A stretch of DNA of 45,919 nt from contig JAAYJC010000005.1 in NCBI GenBank assembly GCA_012523085.1, positions 1 through 45,919 on the forward strand, read 5' to 3'. Position numbers and translations under genes: made by a program. Shown in pieces: positions 24,711-33,400 of this stretch (positions are counted from its first letter, which is position 1; each line of letters begins with the position of its first letter). The stretch is from Clostridiales bacterium. GTDB lineage: Bacteria > Bacillota > Clostridia > Oscillospirales > Oscillospiraceae. The notes beneath the pieces were generated by a model. It made no database searches and was not told the origin of the DNA. It saw only the letters and a program-made list of their open reading frames with translations.

Positions 24711-26072
24711 TTACTTCAGCGTTATTCCCGCCGCGCCTGCCACCGCAATCATCTGATCGCGGCTTATTGTCCCGGCATCATACTGGCCTAACAGATAATC
24801 CTCTATCTGTCTCGGGAGGGCGCCGCGCGCCCTCAGGCTTATGGCCTCGTTATAAACGGTATTCAGCGGCGACATCATGGTTTGGGACGGTGGCGGCGTC
24901 GCCTTCGGCTTGTACCCCGATAGCCCGTACTCCGATAGCAAGGCCCCCGCATAACTGCCGCCGTAGTTTGAGGCGTAGTTATATAACGCCTGTTTTCCCG
25001 CATCCGTCAGCTGCCCCATCGGGTTCAGATTCGTTTTGTAGATATTTTTCATCGCGGACGATACCTGCGAATAAGTCAGCGTGTTTCCGCCGCCCCCTCC
25101 GCCTCCGCTGCTTCCGGTCTTGGACAGCTTCAGCTGATTTTCAAACGCCTGCTGATCCGCTTTTACCTGCGCCGCCTGCTGCGCGAGGATCTTTTCATTC
25201 TTCGCCGCTCTCAGCTGCTCGATCATCCAGTCGTTTGTCGGGTCGCCGTCGCCTCTGACCCGCTCAATTTCCTTGTCATAGTCATCGTAATAGGCCATCG
25301 TGTTGAATCCCGACCGCTGCGCTTGCTCCTGCTGGTTTAACAGCTGCTTTTCCTGCATCCTGTATGCCCTGTCTGCGTTTAGCTGGTTGATGTACCGCTC
25401 TAAGGCCTGCGCGTCCGCGTCGGCGTTCACGGCCTGCACATCGCTTTGATAATTGGTTCTCAGCGTTTTTCGCTGGTTTTCGATGTCCGTGTTCGCCTGC
25501 GCTTCCTGCTGCCCCAGAGCACCTAACCTGTTTTGCAGCCCCGTGTTCCGGTACAGCTCCGGCATTGCCCCGGCGTTGCCCTTCATCCCTCTGGACGCCA
25601 TATACTGCGCAAAGTTGTACTGCCCCACATCCGCGTCCGCCGCCGCCTGATTTCTCTGGTTATAGAATGTCCCCTTCAGCGCAGACTGCTCCGTGTCGAG
25701 GCTGGAGAGGGCGGAATTCATTGCCGATTCCAGTCCGGCAATCCGGCTCTGTCTCTGCGCCTCCCCCAGCTGACGGATCGAATCCTGAATGTCAATGTCA
25801 TAGGAAGCGTCCCAGGCCGACTTGTCGTTCCCGGCGTTAAGCGTGCCGGCTTTATTTGCTTCGACAGCGCCCATGTATCCGCCATTGTAATTCTTAGACG
25901 TGATGTCCTTGTTTACCAACCCGGATTTGTAGGTTCCGTCCGGATTAACGTCCATGATCTGATAAGCCCCGCCGAGGGTAACAACAATGTCCCCCACGCC
26001 CAGGCCCTTCGGGGCCTTTCCGTCGCCCTTGGGATCGATGACATGGATTCTTTCGCTGTAGTTCGTCGCCAT
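24711..26072 (-). CDS. Phage virion-associated protein, Ala/Gln-rich coiled coil
   Basis: 453 residues with no family I can name. After an N-terminal beta-like part with Gly-rich turns come long helices rich in Ala, Gln and Asn (QRQSRIAGLESAMNSALSSL, QQEAQANTDIENQRKTLRTN), a Gly tract (SSGGGGGGGN) and a folded C-terminus. In podoviruses such composition and position, between tail genes and lysis, fit an internal or ejection protein. AAGGAG precedes the ATG at 26072; the frame opens 6 codons earlier. It is separated from the other virion genes by the inserted ger operon. Confidence 0.55.
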   Translation of the reverse strand: MATNYSERIHVIDPKGDGKAPKGLGVGDIVVTLGGAYQIMDVNPDGTYKSGLVNKDITSKNYNGGYMGAVEANKAGTLNAGNDKSAWDASYDIDIQDSIRQLGEAQRQSRIAGLESAMNSALSSLDTEQSALKGTFYNQRNQAAADADVGQYNFAQYMASRGMKGNAGAMPELYRNTGLQNRLGALGQQEAQANTDIENQRKTLRTNYQSDVQAVNADADAQALERYINQLNADRAYRMQEKQLLNQQEQAQRSGFNTMAYYDDYDKEIERVRGDGDPTNDWMIEQLRAAKNEKILAQQAAQVKADQQAFENQLKLSKTGSSGGGGGGGNTLTYSQVSSAMKNIYKTNLNPMGQLTDAGKQALYNYASNYGGSYAGALLSEYGLSGYKPKATPPPSQTMMSPLNTVYNEAISLRARGALPRQIEDYLLGQYDAGTISRDQMIAVAGAAGITLK

Positions 26073-26091
26073 TTCAGTCATCTCCTTCACG

Positions 26092-26115
26092 AATGTCCGC
26101 CATAGGCGGCCATTT
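26092..26115. repeat. GTCCGCC-ATA-GGCGGCC repeat copy
   Basis: AATGTCCGCCATAGGCGGCC recurs here, at 35221-35240, twice inside the scaffold gene, and in a diverged form at 31466-31488. Each copy is a small hairpin lying in a prophage intergenic gap or, in the scaffold gene, within coding sequence. Confidence 0.7.
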
Positions 26116-26116
26116 G

Positions 26117-26146
26117 AAAAAGGAACCCTCTTCCGAAGGTCCCTTT
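26117..26146 (-). terminator. Terminator of the prophage-borne ger operon
   Basis: On the minus strand AAAGGGACC...GGTTCCTTT (9 bp, one mismatch) is followed by T's. It lies about 110 bp after the gerAB stop. The gap 26147-26253 holds nothing else but an 8-codon ORF with a weak ribosome binding site. Confidence 0.65.
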
Positions 26147-26253
26147 CTTTTTATGCGAGGCTTTACCCCGCTAATGCTTGTCGTATTTTCTTTTCATTGC
26201 GTCACCTGTAGATTATGCCACTATCCTTTCCTTTTTAATAACATGAAGTTTAT

Positions 26254-27360
26254 TCATGAAGATGCTTCATGCGGCTCGGCAGGATTTTTTCCGCGCGTTC
26301 TAAATTCCGCCGTTATCCATACCGCAACGGGAATCAGGAGATGAAACGGGATCTTATATATTTTCAAAATATCCTCAAAATCAACCATTTCCATGATGCT
26401 TTTATACAGTATCGCACACAGCGCGAGAGACAGCAGGCCGACAGGCATAAGGATATGCCTGTAATCCCGGAAACCGAACAGTCTTGCGCAGCCCTTTGAC
26501 GCGGCAAGAAGACATACCGTCAGCTTTGCAATTCCTCCAAGGATAAGGTTCATTGTGATGGAGCCTTCCACGCGCGCAAAGAAATCCCCGATATCGATCA
26601 GGGATACCGACACATAAGAAGGGAAATATGTGGCTTTCATCATGGCCGGACCGAGAAGCAAAGTGTTTCGCACAACAATACCGAGCATAATGATCACACT
26701 TATAATAAGCGCGTACGAAAACAGCCTATATGGGCTGTCCTCTTTTTTTATAGCACAGGCGATGCCCAAAAACAATACTGTATCCGTGAGGGGGCTGATA
26801 AGCATCTTGTACGAGCTTGAAACGATTTCACCGGGTCCATGCTCAAACACGGGCAGGAAATTAGAAAAATCCCATTTGTTTACGGATAAAACGATTGTCA
26901 GCAAAACAATGAATGCGATAATGAACAGCATTAATACCGCCCATCTGCCCGCTGTTTCGATACCGCTTTTGGCCATATACAGCACAACGAGCAGCATTGC
27001 GATCATAATCGCAAGCTGCGGCGTCTCTGTTAAAGTGTTGATCTTGACGAATTCCGAAAACATGCGCAAAACATTCGCGCTTAAATGTAAGGCATACCAG
27101 GTCATCAGTACGATAATGATTTTTCCCGCCAATTTGCCGAACAGCGTTTCGATGATCTCGAATATATCCTTCTCGGGGTACAGTTTCATGATCCTCCCGT
27201 AAATGAACAAAACGGGAACAACACATACCGAAGATATCAGCACAGGCAGCCAGGAATCCTGTCCTAAATCTGTTTGTACACCCACAGCGATACTGGATCC
27301 TGTGATGAGCAGACACATAACACAGACTGCCTGGCGAAGCGATATGATTTCCTTTTTCAC
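26254..27360 (-). CDS. gerAB: Spore germination receptor B subunit (GerAB family permease)
   Basis: 368 residues with about 10 membrane helices, GerAB/YndE/GerKB family (APC-type fold). Seen: N-terminal ISLRQAVCVMCLLITGSSI, DSWLPVLIS, the segment SGIETAGRWAVLML and FIVLLTIVLSVNKWDFSNFLPV. It is thought to bind the germinant in the spore inner membrane and form the core of the receptor with GerAA and GerAC. GTG start at 27360 with GGAG 6 bases upstream. Last gene of the ger operon. Confidence 0.9.
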   Translation of the reverse strand: MKKEIISLRQAVCVMCLLITGSSIAVGVQTDLGQDSWLPVLISSVCVVPVLFIYGRIMKLYPEKDIFEIIETLFGKLAGKIIIVLMTWYALHLSANVLRMFSEFVKINTLTETPQLAIMIAMLLVVLYMAKSGIETAGRWAVLMLFIIAFIVLLTIVLSVNKWDFSNFLPVFEHGPGEIVSSSYKMLISPLTDTVLFLGIACAIKKEDSPYRLFSYALIISVIIMLGIVVRNTLLLGPAMMKATYFPSYVSVSLIDIGDFFARVEGSITMNLILGGIAKLTVCLLAASKGCARLFGFRDYRHILMPVGLLSLALCAILYKSIMEMVDFEDILKIYKIPFHLLIPVAVWITAEFRTRGKNPAEPHEASS

Positions 27361-27379
27361 GGATTTCTCCTTACCGCGC

Positions 27380-27598
27380 TTATTTTTTCGGCTTTACAAA
27401 CACTTCAACAATGCTCCTGATCGGCTGCGAAGGTCCGGGCAGTTCTATGCCCATCGAAAACAAAATCAAAACGGCCATGCTGACGGACAGCAGCGCAAAA
27501 TAAACGATGTTTTCCGCGAATTTCCGCTCTTTTTTGGCGGGCATAAAATCAAACAGCACAACCAGCACATATAACAATAGCACAATAGCCGTCAGCAC
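27380..27598 (-). CDS. Small membrane protein of the ger operon
   Basis: 72 residues with two hydrophobic helices (MLTAIVLLLYVLVVLFDFM and IVYFALLSVSMAVLILF) joined by a basic loop. Small proteins of this size are often encoded within germinant receptor operons (D-subunit-like) and may modulate receptor activity, but I see no diagnostic motif. GTG start with GAGG upstream; gaps of 16 and 19 bp to its neighbours show co-transcription. Confidence 0.7.
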   Translation of the reverse strand: MLTAIVLLLYVLVVLFDFMPAKKERKFAENIVYFALLSVSMAVLILFSMGIELPGPSQPIRSIVEVFVKPKK

Positions 27599-27614
27599 GT
27601 TTTTACCTCTGCTT

Positions 27615-28754
27615 TCACGTTTTCATCAGGTAGGCCGTATTGACAATTTTGACATCCGACCGCACCTCCACCTTCAGCGACCGGAATTGTTCATCCCAGT
27701 TGTCTTTTAGGCGGTTCCATAGCTTAAAATCCTTTTTTCGGATCATACGCCCGAAACCGAAAATATCCGCGCCGAATTCAGACTGTGTTTTTTTAATAAC
27801 AGACATAATATTCGCTTCCAGCTTTTTTTCCGCAATGTCCTGAAGCTCTGCGATCTTCGCAAGGTCAGTTGTGTTTATGTCCTTCAATATCTCGCCGAGA
27901 TAAACGATTGTTTCCGTTTTAATTTTTACCTTGACTTTATCGCCTCGCGCCGTAAAAGAAAGCTTTGTTTTGTTCTTGGATATTTCCAGCGCAGCATCGG
28001 CGTGACCGCTCTTTTCAGACGCAATGGGTAGTATGCCGCCTTTTGTCTTGTTGGTCGCAATCAGGAAATACTTGGTCTCCTCCGGTGTCAGAAAACCTGC
28101 CAGCTTCTCCTCTTTAAAAACAGCTATCCCGTTTGCCTCGTTGACTGTCTCTCCATTATTATCCACTCTGTGAAAAGCCGGCAGAACAAGCGCTTTGCCC
28201 TCGGATTTCAACGTATTGAATATTTCATAGATCGGTACGCGCAGGGTCGAAGAGGTGATTTTTTGATCGTTGCTGATGATATCATGAATTTCATTGGACA
28301 CGGCGATATTGCTGAGACTTTTGGTCTCAAAAATCTCCCGGGCTGTCTTCCCCCGCAAAACAACCAGACAGGCGGTTTCGCGTGTTTCGGCGTCCCGCAA
28401 TAAAAAGTCGATGATCCCGCCGATCTCTTCATTGCGTGCAATTTCCTCGCTGATCACGAAAACCTGCGTATGCCCGAAATACAACTTGTTTGAGACCTTT
28501 TTTTTTGCGTTTCTGGCTGCTTCAAACTTTGTCTTTCCTTCCGAGCTGACTATTACGGTGTTGATGCCCTGTGCTTTGACCGGTTTATTTAAATCAATGA
28601 TTTCATAAGTAATCCGGTAATTCTCAGATCCTTGTTCTTTGTCGATTGCGCTACCCATGACAATCATAATCTCATCGAGTCCCCGGTAGTTCCAGCACCC
28701 GCCAAGCGGCGCCAGCATGGCAGCCATCAGAACGCAGGCAATTAATCTACGCAT
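27615..28754 (-). CDS. gerAC: Spore germination receptor C subunit (GerAC lipoprotein)
   Basis: 379 residues. Signal peptide with lipobox LGGC followed by WNYRGLDE, the hallmark of GerAC. Later family segments are KVSNKLYFGHTQVFVISEEIA, FLLRDAETRE and the C-terminal domain with FGADIFGFGRMIRKKDFKLW. The mature protein would be lipid-anchored on the outer face of the spore inner membrane. It overlaps the gerAA stop by 8 bases using the ATG at 28754; an in-frame GTG at 28766 is an alternative. Confidence 0.9.
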   Translation of the reverse strand: MRRLIACVLMAAMLAPLGGCWNYRGLDEIMIVMGSAIDKEQGSENYRITYEIIDLNKPVKAQGINTVIVSSEGKTKFEAARNAKKKVSNKLYFGHTQVFVISEEIARNEEIGGIIDFLLRDAETRETACLVVLRGKTAREIFETKSLSNIAVSNEIHDIISNDQKITSSTLRVPIYEIFNTLKSEGKALVLPAFHRVDNNGETVNEANGIAVFKEEKLAGFLTPEETKYFLIATNKTKGGILPIASEKSGHADAALEISKNKTKLSFTARGDKVKVKIKTETIVYLGEILKDINTTDLAKIAELQDIAEKKLEANIMSVIKKTQSEFGADIFGFGRMIRKKDFKLWNRLKDNWDEQFRSLKVEVRSDVKIVNTAYLMKT

Positions 28755-30357
28755 GCCCGCCCTCACCTTTGCTTTGCCGGACCTTGTCTTCGGAAGAACG
28801 GGGACGCCGTATCATCGTCCACCAGGGTGCTCTGATATAGGTATCCTTTACCTCCTGGTATTTTAAGTTGGCGGTAAGCGTAACCTGCGGGATTCCGAAG
28901 GACCGCAGATTGATGATATGGATAGCGATGCAGGACAGGCCCAAAACCACGCCGAAGAAGCCGAAGCTGGAAGCCAGTATAAGCAGGAATAATCGAAGAT
29001 AAATCATCGGTGCGGGCATTTTCGGCAATAGCATTTTGGTGATGCCCGTAAAGGCTACGACAATGATCATCGGCGCCGCCACAAGCTTGGCCTCCACCGC
29101 CGCCTGTCCGATAACCAGTGCGCCGACAATGCTGAGCGCCTGTCCGACGCCTGTCGGCATTCTGATGCCCGATTCCCGAAGAACATCGAATACGATAAGC
29201 ATTAAGATGGCCTCCAGAGCCGCGGGCAGAGGTACGCCCTGCCGTTCCGAGGCAATGTTGATGAACAGCTGTATCGGCATCATTTCATGATGGAACGCCA
29301 CGACCGCAATGTACATGGCAGGGACCGTTATGGTCAGAAAAAAACCGGAGATGCGTAGCATCCTCATAAAGGACGAATAAAAAAAGCTCACATAATAATC
29401 TTCACTGCTTTGGAAATTTTCAATAAACAAAAAGGGTACGGTCAAAACGCTCGGCGAGCCGTCCAGGAAAACGGCAATACGCCCCTCCATCAGGTTTCCG
29501 ATTACGACATCCGGCCTCTCGGTATCGCCTATCGTGCGAAAGGGAGAGGTCTGCGCATCTTTAATCAATTCGTTTATATAGCCTGTATCGAGAACGGCGT
29601 CAATATCAATTTGATTGAGCCGCCGCATTAGCTCCTCTAATATCTGCTTGTTGACAAGACCGTCAATATAACAGACGCAGACCTTCGTTTTCGTGCGCCG
29701 GCCCAGACTGAGAAACTTCATTTTCAGGTCCGGCGAGAGAATCTTACGCCGGATGAGCGATAGATTAAGCAAAATGATTTCCGAAAACCCTTCCCTCGGC
29801 CCGGCTAAATTCTTCTCGTTTTCCGGTTCTGCAATCGGCCGCGTTTGAAAATTCTTTGTATTCAAAATGAGCGCCTGCTGAGCACCGTCAACGAACAAAA
29901 CGGTATCCCCGTAAGCAACAGCTTCAACGATATCTTCCATCTGGTTTGTTTTTTTTATATCGTTGATTTGCACGATCTGGTTCATCACCGTATCTAACAG
30001 GTCTTTGCCCGACGTCTGAACAGTGGAAACCATCAAAGGCTTAATCAGATTATCGTTCATGATGGCGGAATCAACAACGCCGTCGATGTAGACGATGGCA
30101 TATTTTTGTTTCTTGTTGTGGTTGTTTTCAATTCGCCTGATGCGCAAAATATCGACATCCGTAAAAAGCCTTGCGACGGCATTTATATTTTCGTCGAGAA
30201 AACCGGACAGCGTTACGCTGTCCGTTGACAGCGTAGTGCTGTCCGGTGATTGCGCTGCGCTGTCCGGTGATTGCATAGTGCTGTCCGGTTTTGTTTCGGC
30301 GTTTTTAATCCCCCCGTCGGCCATTTTCTGTTTTTTTCTGAAGGGCAATCGGAACAT
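28747..30357 (-). CDS. gerAA: Spore germination receptor A subunit (GerAA)
   Basis: 536 residues. A basic N-terminus and four 7-residue repeats ending ...DS...S (residues 24-51) precede the cytosolic domain (LFTDVDILRIRRIEN, SIMNDNLIKPLM-like, VCYIDGLVNKQILEEL) and then 5-6 membrane helices (MYIAVVAFHHEMMPIQLFI, EAILMLIVFDVLRESGIRMP). The motif GQAAVEAKLVAAPMIIVVA is typical of the family. GGAGG lies 10 bases before the ATG. First gene of gerAA-gerAC-small ORF-gerAB, an order seen in clostridia. The unusual point is location: inside a prophage late region. Confidence 0.92.
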   Translation of the reverse strand: MFRLPFRKKQKMADGGIKNAETKPDSTMQSPDSAAQSPDSTTLSTDSVTLSGFLDENINAVARLFTDVDILRIRRIENNHNKKQKYAIVYIDGVVDSAIMNDNLIKPLMVSTVQTSGKDLLDTVMNQIVQINDIKKTNQMEDIVEAVAYGDTVLFVDGAQQALILNTKNFQTRPIAEPENEKNLAGPREGFSEIILLNLSLIRRKILSPDLKMKFLSLGRRTKTKVCVCYIDGLVNKQILEELMRRLNQIDIDAVLDTGYINELIKDAQTSPFRTIGDTERPDVVIGNLMEGRIAVFLDGSPSVLTVPFLFIENFQSSEDYYVSFFYSSFMRMLRISGFFLTITVPAMYIAVVAFHHEMMPIQLFINIASERQGVPLPAALEAILMLIVFDVLRESGIRMPTGVGQALSIVGALVIGQAAVEAKLVAAPMIIVVAFTGITKMLLPKMPAPMIYLRLFLLILASSFGFFGVVLGLSCIAIHIINLRSFGIPQVTLTANLKYQEVKDTYIRAPWWTMIRRPRSSEDKVRQSKGEGGHA

Positions 30358-30418
30358 TCAAGCCATACCTCCGACAGTCAGGATTTTATCTTGCCGACCG
30401 TTTCCCAGTGTTATTTAG

Positions 30419-30448
30419 TAGTATTTACTGATTTGACCGGAAACATGC
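30419..30448 (-). promoter_or_regulatory. Sigma-G/F-like (forespore) promoter of the ger operon
   Basis: On the minus strand GCATG (30448-30444), 18-bp spacer, AATACTA (30425-30419). The known Bacillus sigma-G pattern is GHATR-N18-CATXHTA; the -35 matches fully and the -10 at all but its first base. No good sigma-A -10 lies 17 bp after the nearby TTGACA. Forespore expression is what a germinant receptor needs. Confidence 0.5.
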
Positions 30449-30461
30449 TTTTCGATTATTG

Positions 30462-31382
30462 TCAATAATTCGGTATACTCGTCTGCGCGCCGGCGTAGAT
30501 GCGCCCGCCCGAGCTTGTGGCTCTCGGCGTTGTCGCCGACAGCGTAAATGAATTGTACGTAATCACCCCGCCGCGTTCTGCGATAAGGCCGTTCGTGTTT
30601 CCGCTCCCGGCGATGTTTTCAATAAACGCCCGGGAAGAATGATTAACGGATAGCGCATAACCCGCGTTGTTTACCGTCAGCGTCCCGCCGTCGCCCACAA
30701 ATAAACAGGAATCGTAAATAGCCCAGACGGCAGTTTTACCGGCACCCGAATTAACCGTAAGGGGCGCGGTGACGATTAAAGCCGCCCTGTTATCGACCGT
30801 TACACCGGTTGCCGAGGCGGCATTAATTGTCATATGAATAGAATCTATCCGAAGAATCGTCGCCTGATGCCCTGCCCTCAGCGTACCGTTCAGCGTCACC
30901 GCCGCCCCGGACGCGCCCCGCAGCGACACGGTCCCGGTTTTTTCTACCGAAACATTTTCCGCATAGGTTCCGGCCGCAATATAAATATACAGCCCATACC
31001 CGTTAAGATCACCGGGGCTTACCGACAGCGCTTTTCCTATTGTCTTGTACGGATTCCCGCTCGTCCCGTCGCCTGTGGTGTCAGAGCCCGAAGAAGAAAC
31101 ATAAACATCCATGTTTGCGGAAAGCTTCCTCGCCGCAAGACCCGATATATCCCCTTCTGCCACCGAAAGCCGCCCCTCCGCTTCGGAGATGTCTCCCTCC
31201 ATCGCCGCGAATTCCGCTTCCGCCTCCGGTATATGCGTTTCGTTGAACCACGCTTTAAACTCCGTCCCGTACCGGTCGAAAACCGCCTTTAATTCATCCG
31301 CCGTCAAACCGCCCTCGTCATTTGGCAGATCGTCCAGATTCGCAACATAATCAGTCGCACCCGTGTATTCCGTAAGCGCCAT
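30462..31382 (-). CDS. Phage tail fibre/appendage protein with beta-helix repeats
   Basis: 306 residues. The N-terminal 100 residues are helical (GGLTADELKAVFDRYGTEFK, repeated EGDISEAEGRLSVAEGDIS), a likely virion-attachment and coiled-coil stem. The rest begins VYVSSSGSDTTGDGTSGNPYKTI, a common opening of right-handed beta-helix (pectate-lyase-like, DUF1565) domains, and continues in short Val/Thr/Asn-rich strands. It may recognise or cut a surface polysaccharide. GGAG before the ATG at 31382. It is the last virion gene before the ger operon. Confidence 0.75.
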   Translation of the reverse strand: MALTEYTGATDYVANLDDLPNDEGGLTADELKAVFDRYGTEFKAWFNETHIPEAEAEFAAMEGDISEAEGRLSVAEGDISGLAARKLSANMDVYVSSSGSDTTGDGTSGNPYKTIGKALSVSPGDLNGYGLYIYIAAGTYAENVSVEKTGTVSLRGASGAAVTLNGTLRAGHQATILRIDSIHMTINAASATGVTVDNRAALIVTAPLTVNSGAGKTAVWAIYDSCLFVGDGGTLTVNNAGYALSVNHSSRAFIENIAGSGNTNGLIAERGGVITYNSFTLSATTPRATSSGGRIYAGAQTSIPNY

Positions 31383-31442
31383 AATATCCTCTCCATTCGA
31401 TTTTCTGTAACGCAACAGCCGGGAAAAATTCGATGCTATGAA

Positions 31443-31617
31443 CGTGATACAAGTATCACGCCTGCAAATGGCCGCCTATGCAGCCAAATTCAATTTCCCG
31501 CGTATCAATTGCCCGCCCCCGGCGGGCAATTACCTTGGAAAAATTCGAATTGCTGCCTTCGCGTATGGCAGCAATTCGAATTTTTACCCATAGCCGCTAA
31601 AGCAAAGCTTTAGCGGC
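31443..31617. repeat. Row of five hairpins between tail genes
   Basis: The 227-bp gap 31383-31609 holds no gene. In order: CGTGATAC-AA-GTATCACG (31443-31460); an imperfect stem related to the GGCCGCC repeat (31466-31488); AATTGCCCGCC-CCC-GGCGGGCAATT (31507-31531); a perfect 19-bp stem (31539-31557 with 31567-31585); GCCGCTAAAGC-AAA-GCTTTAGCGGC (31593-31617), which includes the stop codon of the upstream tail gene. They could terminate, process or stabilise the late mRNA. Confidence 0.8.
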
Positions 31618-33391
31618 GTTTTACTTCTGCCCCGGCTCTGACCGGCAGCGTAATCGACAGCACCGTTGCCGCGTCGTCCCCGTCGTTGGTCAAAATGATC
31701 TTGAAATAGTCTATCTTCTTCGCTCTGATCTTGAACTTGAACGGCTGCGGCCCGTAGTTTGTTTTAAACGAGAAGTTGTTAAAGTTCACATGATCAAAAT
31801 TCGTCAGCCCGTAGGCCGCCGTCAGCGTATCGGAGGACCCGTCCCGGTCCGTTTGATAGGAGATGTCCACATGCGTCTTGATCCTCGGCAAAATGGAGAT
31901 GAAAATTCTCTGGATGAACTTCTGCAGCCAGTCGATGCCGAAGTTGTAATACCCCATCTTCCAGACGGCGTTGATCAGCTCCCCGTCAAAGGTCTTGATA
32001 TTATCGTCAAAGCGCATGATCAGCCCCTCTTCGGTGCCGAAGTACAGCCCCGCCTCCGCCAGTACAAAGCAGGTCGGCGTGTGCGGAAGGTCTAAAACAT
32101 ACCAGGCGTCAACACGATAGTTCAGCACCCAGATCCGCTTCCCGACGCAGATTAAATAAAGGCCCCTGTCGGACCAGTCCGCTGTGATCGCTGTTGTCAG
32201 GTCGACTTTGTCCAGATCATTTTGAATCTTCCGGGAAATCCACTGCGCGTTCTTCTCGTTTAACACATTTGTGGACACCCATTCGTAGATGCCCTTCCAG
32301 ACGGTAAACGGATTGTTGTATATGACCTGCGTCTGGCCCTTCGCGAGGTTCCCGATCTTCGTATTCATCGGGTACACCGGAAAAAGCGTTGTGACAAGGC
32401 CCGTCGCGTAATCCGTGAATGTCTCCTGCTCTGAGTACCAGGCGGAGGCCTCCGAATCGTTCCCGGTGGTAAAAATGAGCTGCTTGTTGTACTGGATCAC
32501 GATATCGGATATCTCATATTCCCCGACGTCCGAATCCGTGAATTTCGGCCAGTAAGAGGGATCGGACACACCCGCCATCGTCACGCCCGAAGCGTATCTC
32601 GTGTTCTTGTGGTCAGGGTTCCCGTACAACCACATCCTGGCGTAATACACCCCGCCGAAATACCGGTTTTTTGTGATCTTTTTCCTATCCTCCGCTAAAA
32701 CCTTGGTCCAGGTGATGATCACATTGTTCACGCCCGCCCCCGGCGGCGTGGTGAAGGATATCGTGCCCGTTACGAGATCGGCCGTATAGTCCGACCCCGG
32801 TGTCTTTTCCACCCCGAAGACCGTTACCCTATCAACGGAATCGACATTCAGTTCCGCCAGCTGATAAACCGATGTCCCGTCCGCCGAGAACCTTTGTATC
32901 TTTGTGCCGGACAGATAATTAATCCCCTCAAGCAGCGTTCCCCCGCCCGTCGGCGGCGAGGCGGTTAATACCGTCGGGACATAGCCCAGCACGGCTTCAA
33001 TATTCCCCGTACCCGGCCAGAAGTACAATTCATCCCCGTCCATGATATAAACCGTGTTGTTCGTTACCCAGAAGGTTGTCGGATATACGTCCTGCAAGGT
33101 CCCGAGGTCCGTATTGGCTCCGGTCTTCAGATTATGCTCATAGACATGCCCGCCGGCGGCAAACAGAAAATGCGCCGTTCCCGAAAGAGAGCCGTACCAC
33201 AGGCCGTTTATCCTTTTGCCGAGCGATTCAAACAGCCTTTCATATCCGGATGTCTTTTGCAGCTTCATGTCGTCCGTGATAATCCAGTTTGTCATATCGC
33301 TGGCTTCCCCCGGTTCAAGCAAAGTCTCCGTCGCGGACTTGTTTATGCCGAGAAACTTCTCTATCGTAAATGTCTGCGCCTCCGGCATCAT
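31610..33391 (-). CDS. Phage tail/stabilisation structural protein (podovirus type)
   Basis: 593 residues, predicted mostly beta, with repeated sheet motifs (HFLFAAGGHVYEHNLKTG, TTFWVTNNTVYIMDGDELYFW, GLYLICVGKRIWVLNY) suggesting a beta-propeller-like body, and an N-terminus (FLGINKSATETLLEPGEASDMTNWIITDDMKLQKTSG) common in phage tail-associated proteins. Size and position after the head-tail adaptor fit the P22 gp10/T7 tubular-B role. GGGGGG precedes the double ATG at 33391. The 10-bp gap to the upstream gene marks a shared transcript. Confidence 0.6.
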   Translation of the reverse strand: MMPEAQTFTIEKFLGINKSATETLLEPGEASDMTNWIITDDMKLQKTSGYERLFESLGKRINGLWYGSLSGTAHFLFAAGGHVYEHNLKTGANTDLGTLQDVYPTTFWVTNNTVYIMDGDELYFWPGTGNIEAVLGYVPTVLTASPPTGGGTLLEGINYLSGTKIQRFSADGTSVYQLAELNVDSVDRVTVFGVEKTPGSDYTADLVTGTISFTTPPGAGVNNVIITWTKVLAEDRKKITKNRYFGGVYYARMWLYGNPDHKNTRYASGVTMAGVSDPSYWPKFTDSDVGEYEISDIVIQYNKQLIFTTGNDSEASAWYSEQETFTDYATGLVTTLFPVYPMNTKIGNLAKGQTQVIYNNPFTVWKGIYEWVSTNVLNEKNAQWISRKIQNDLDKVDLTTAITADWSDRGLYLICVGKRIWVLNYRVDAWYVLDLPHTPTCFVLAEAGLYFGTEEGLIMRFDDNIKTFDGELINAVWKMGYYNFGIDWLQKFIQRIFISILPRIKTHVDISYQTDRDGSSDTLTAAYGLTNFDHVNFNNFSFKTNYGPQPFKFKIRAKKIDYFKIILTNDGDDAATVLSITLPVRAGAEVKRR

Positions 33392-33400
33392 CTGTCCCCC

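Noticed and set aside
24593-25258. Plus-strand ORF of 221 codons rich in Pro, Ser and Arg
   Set aside because: Typical antisense shadow of the Ala/Gln-rich virion protein gene.
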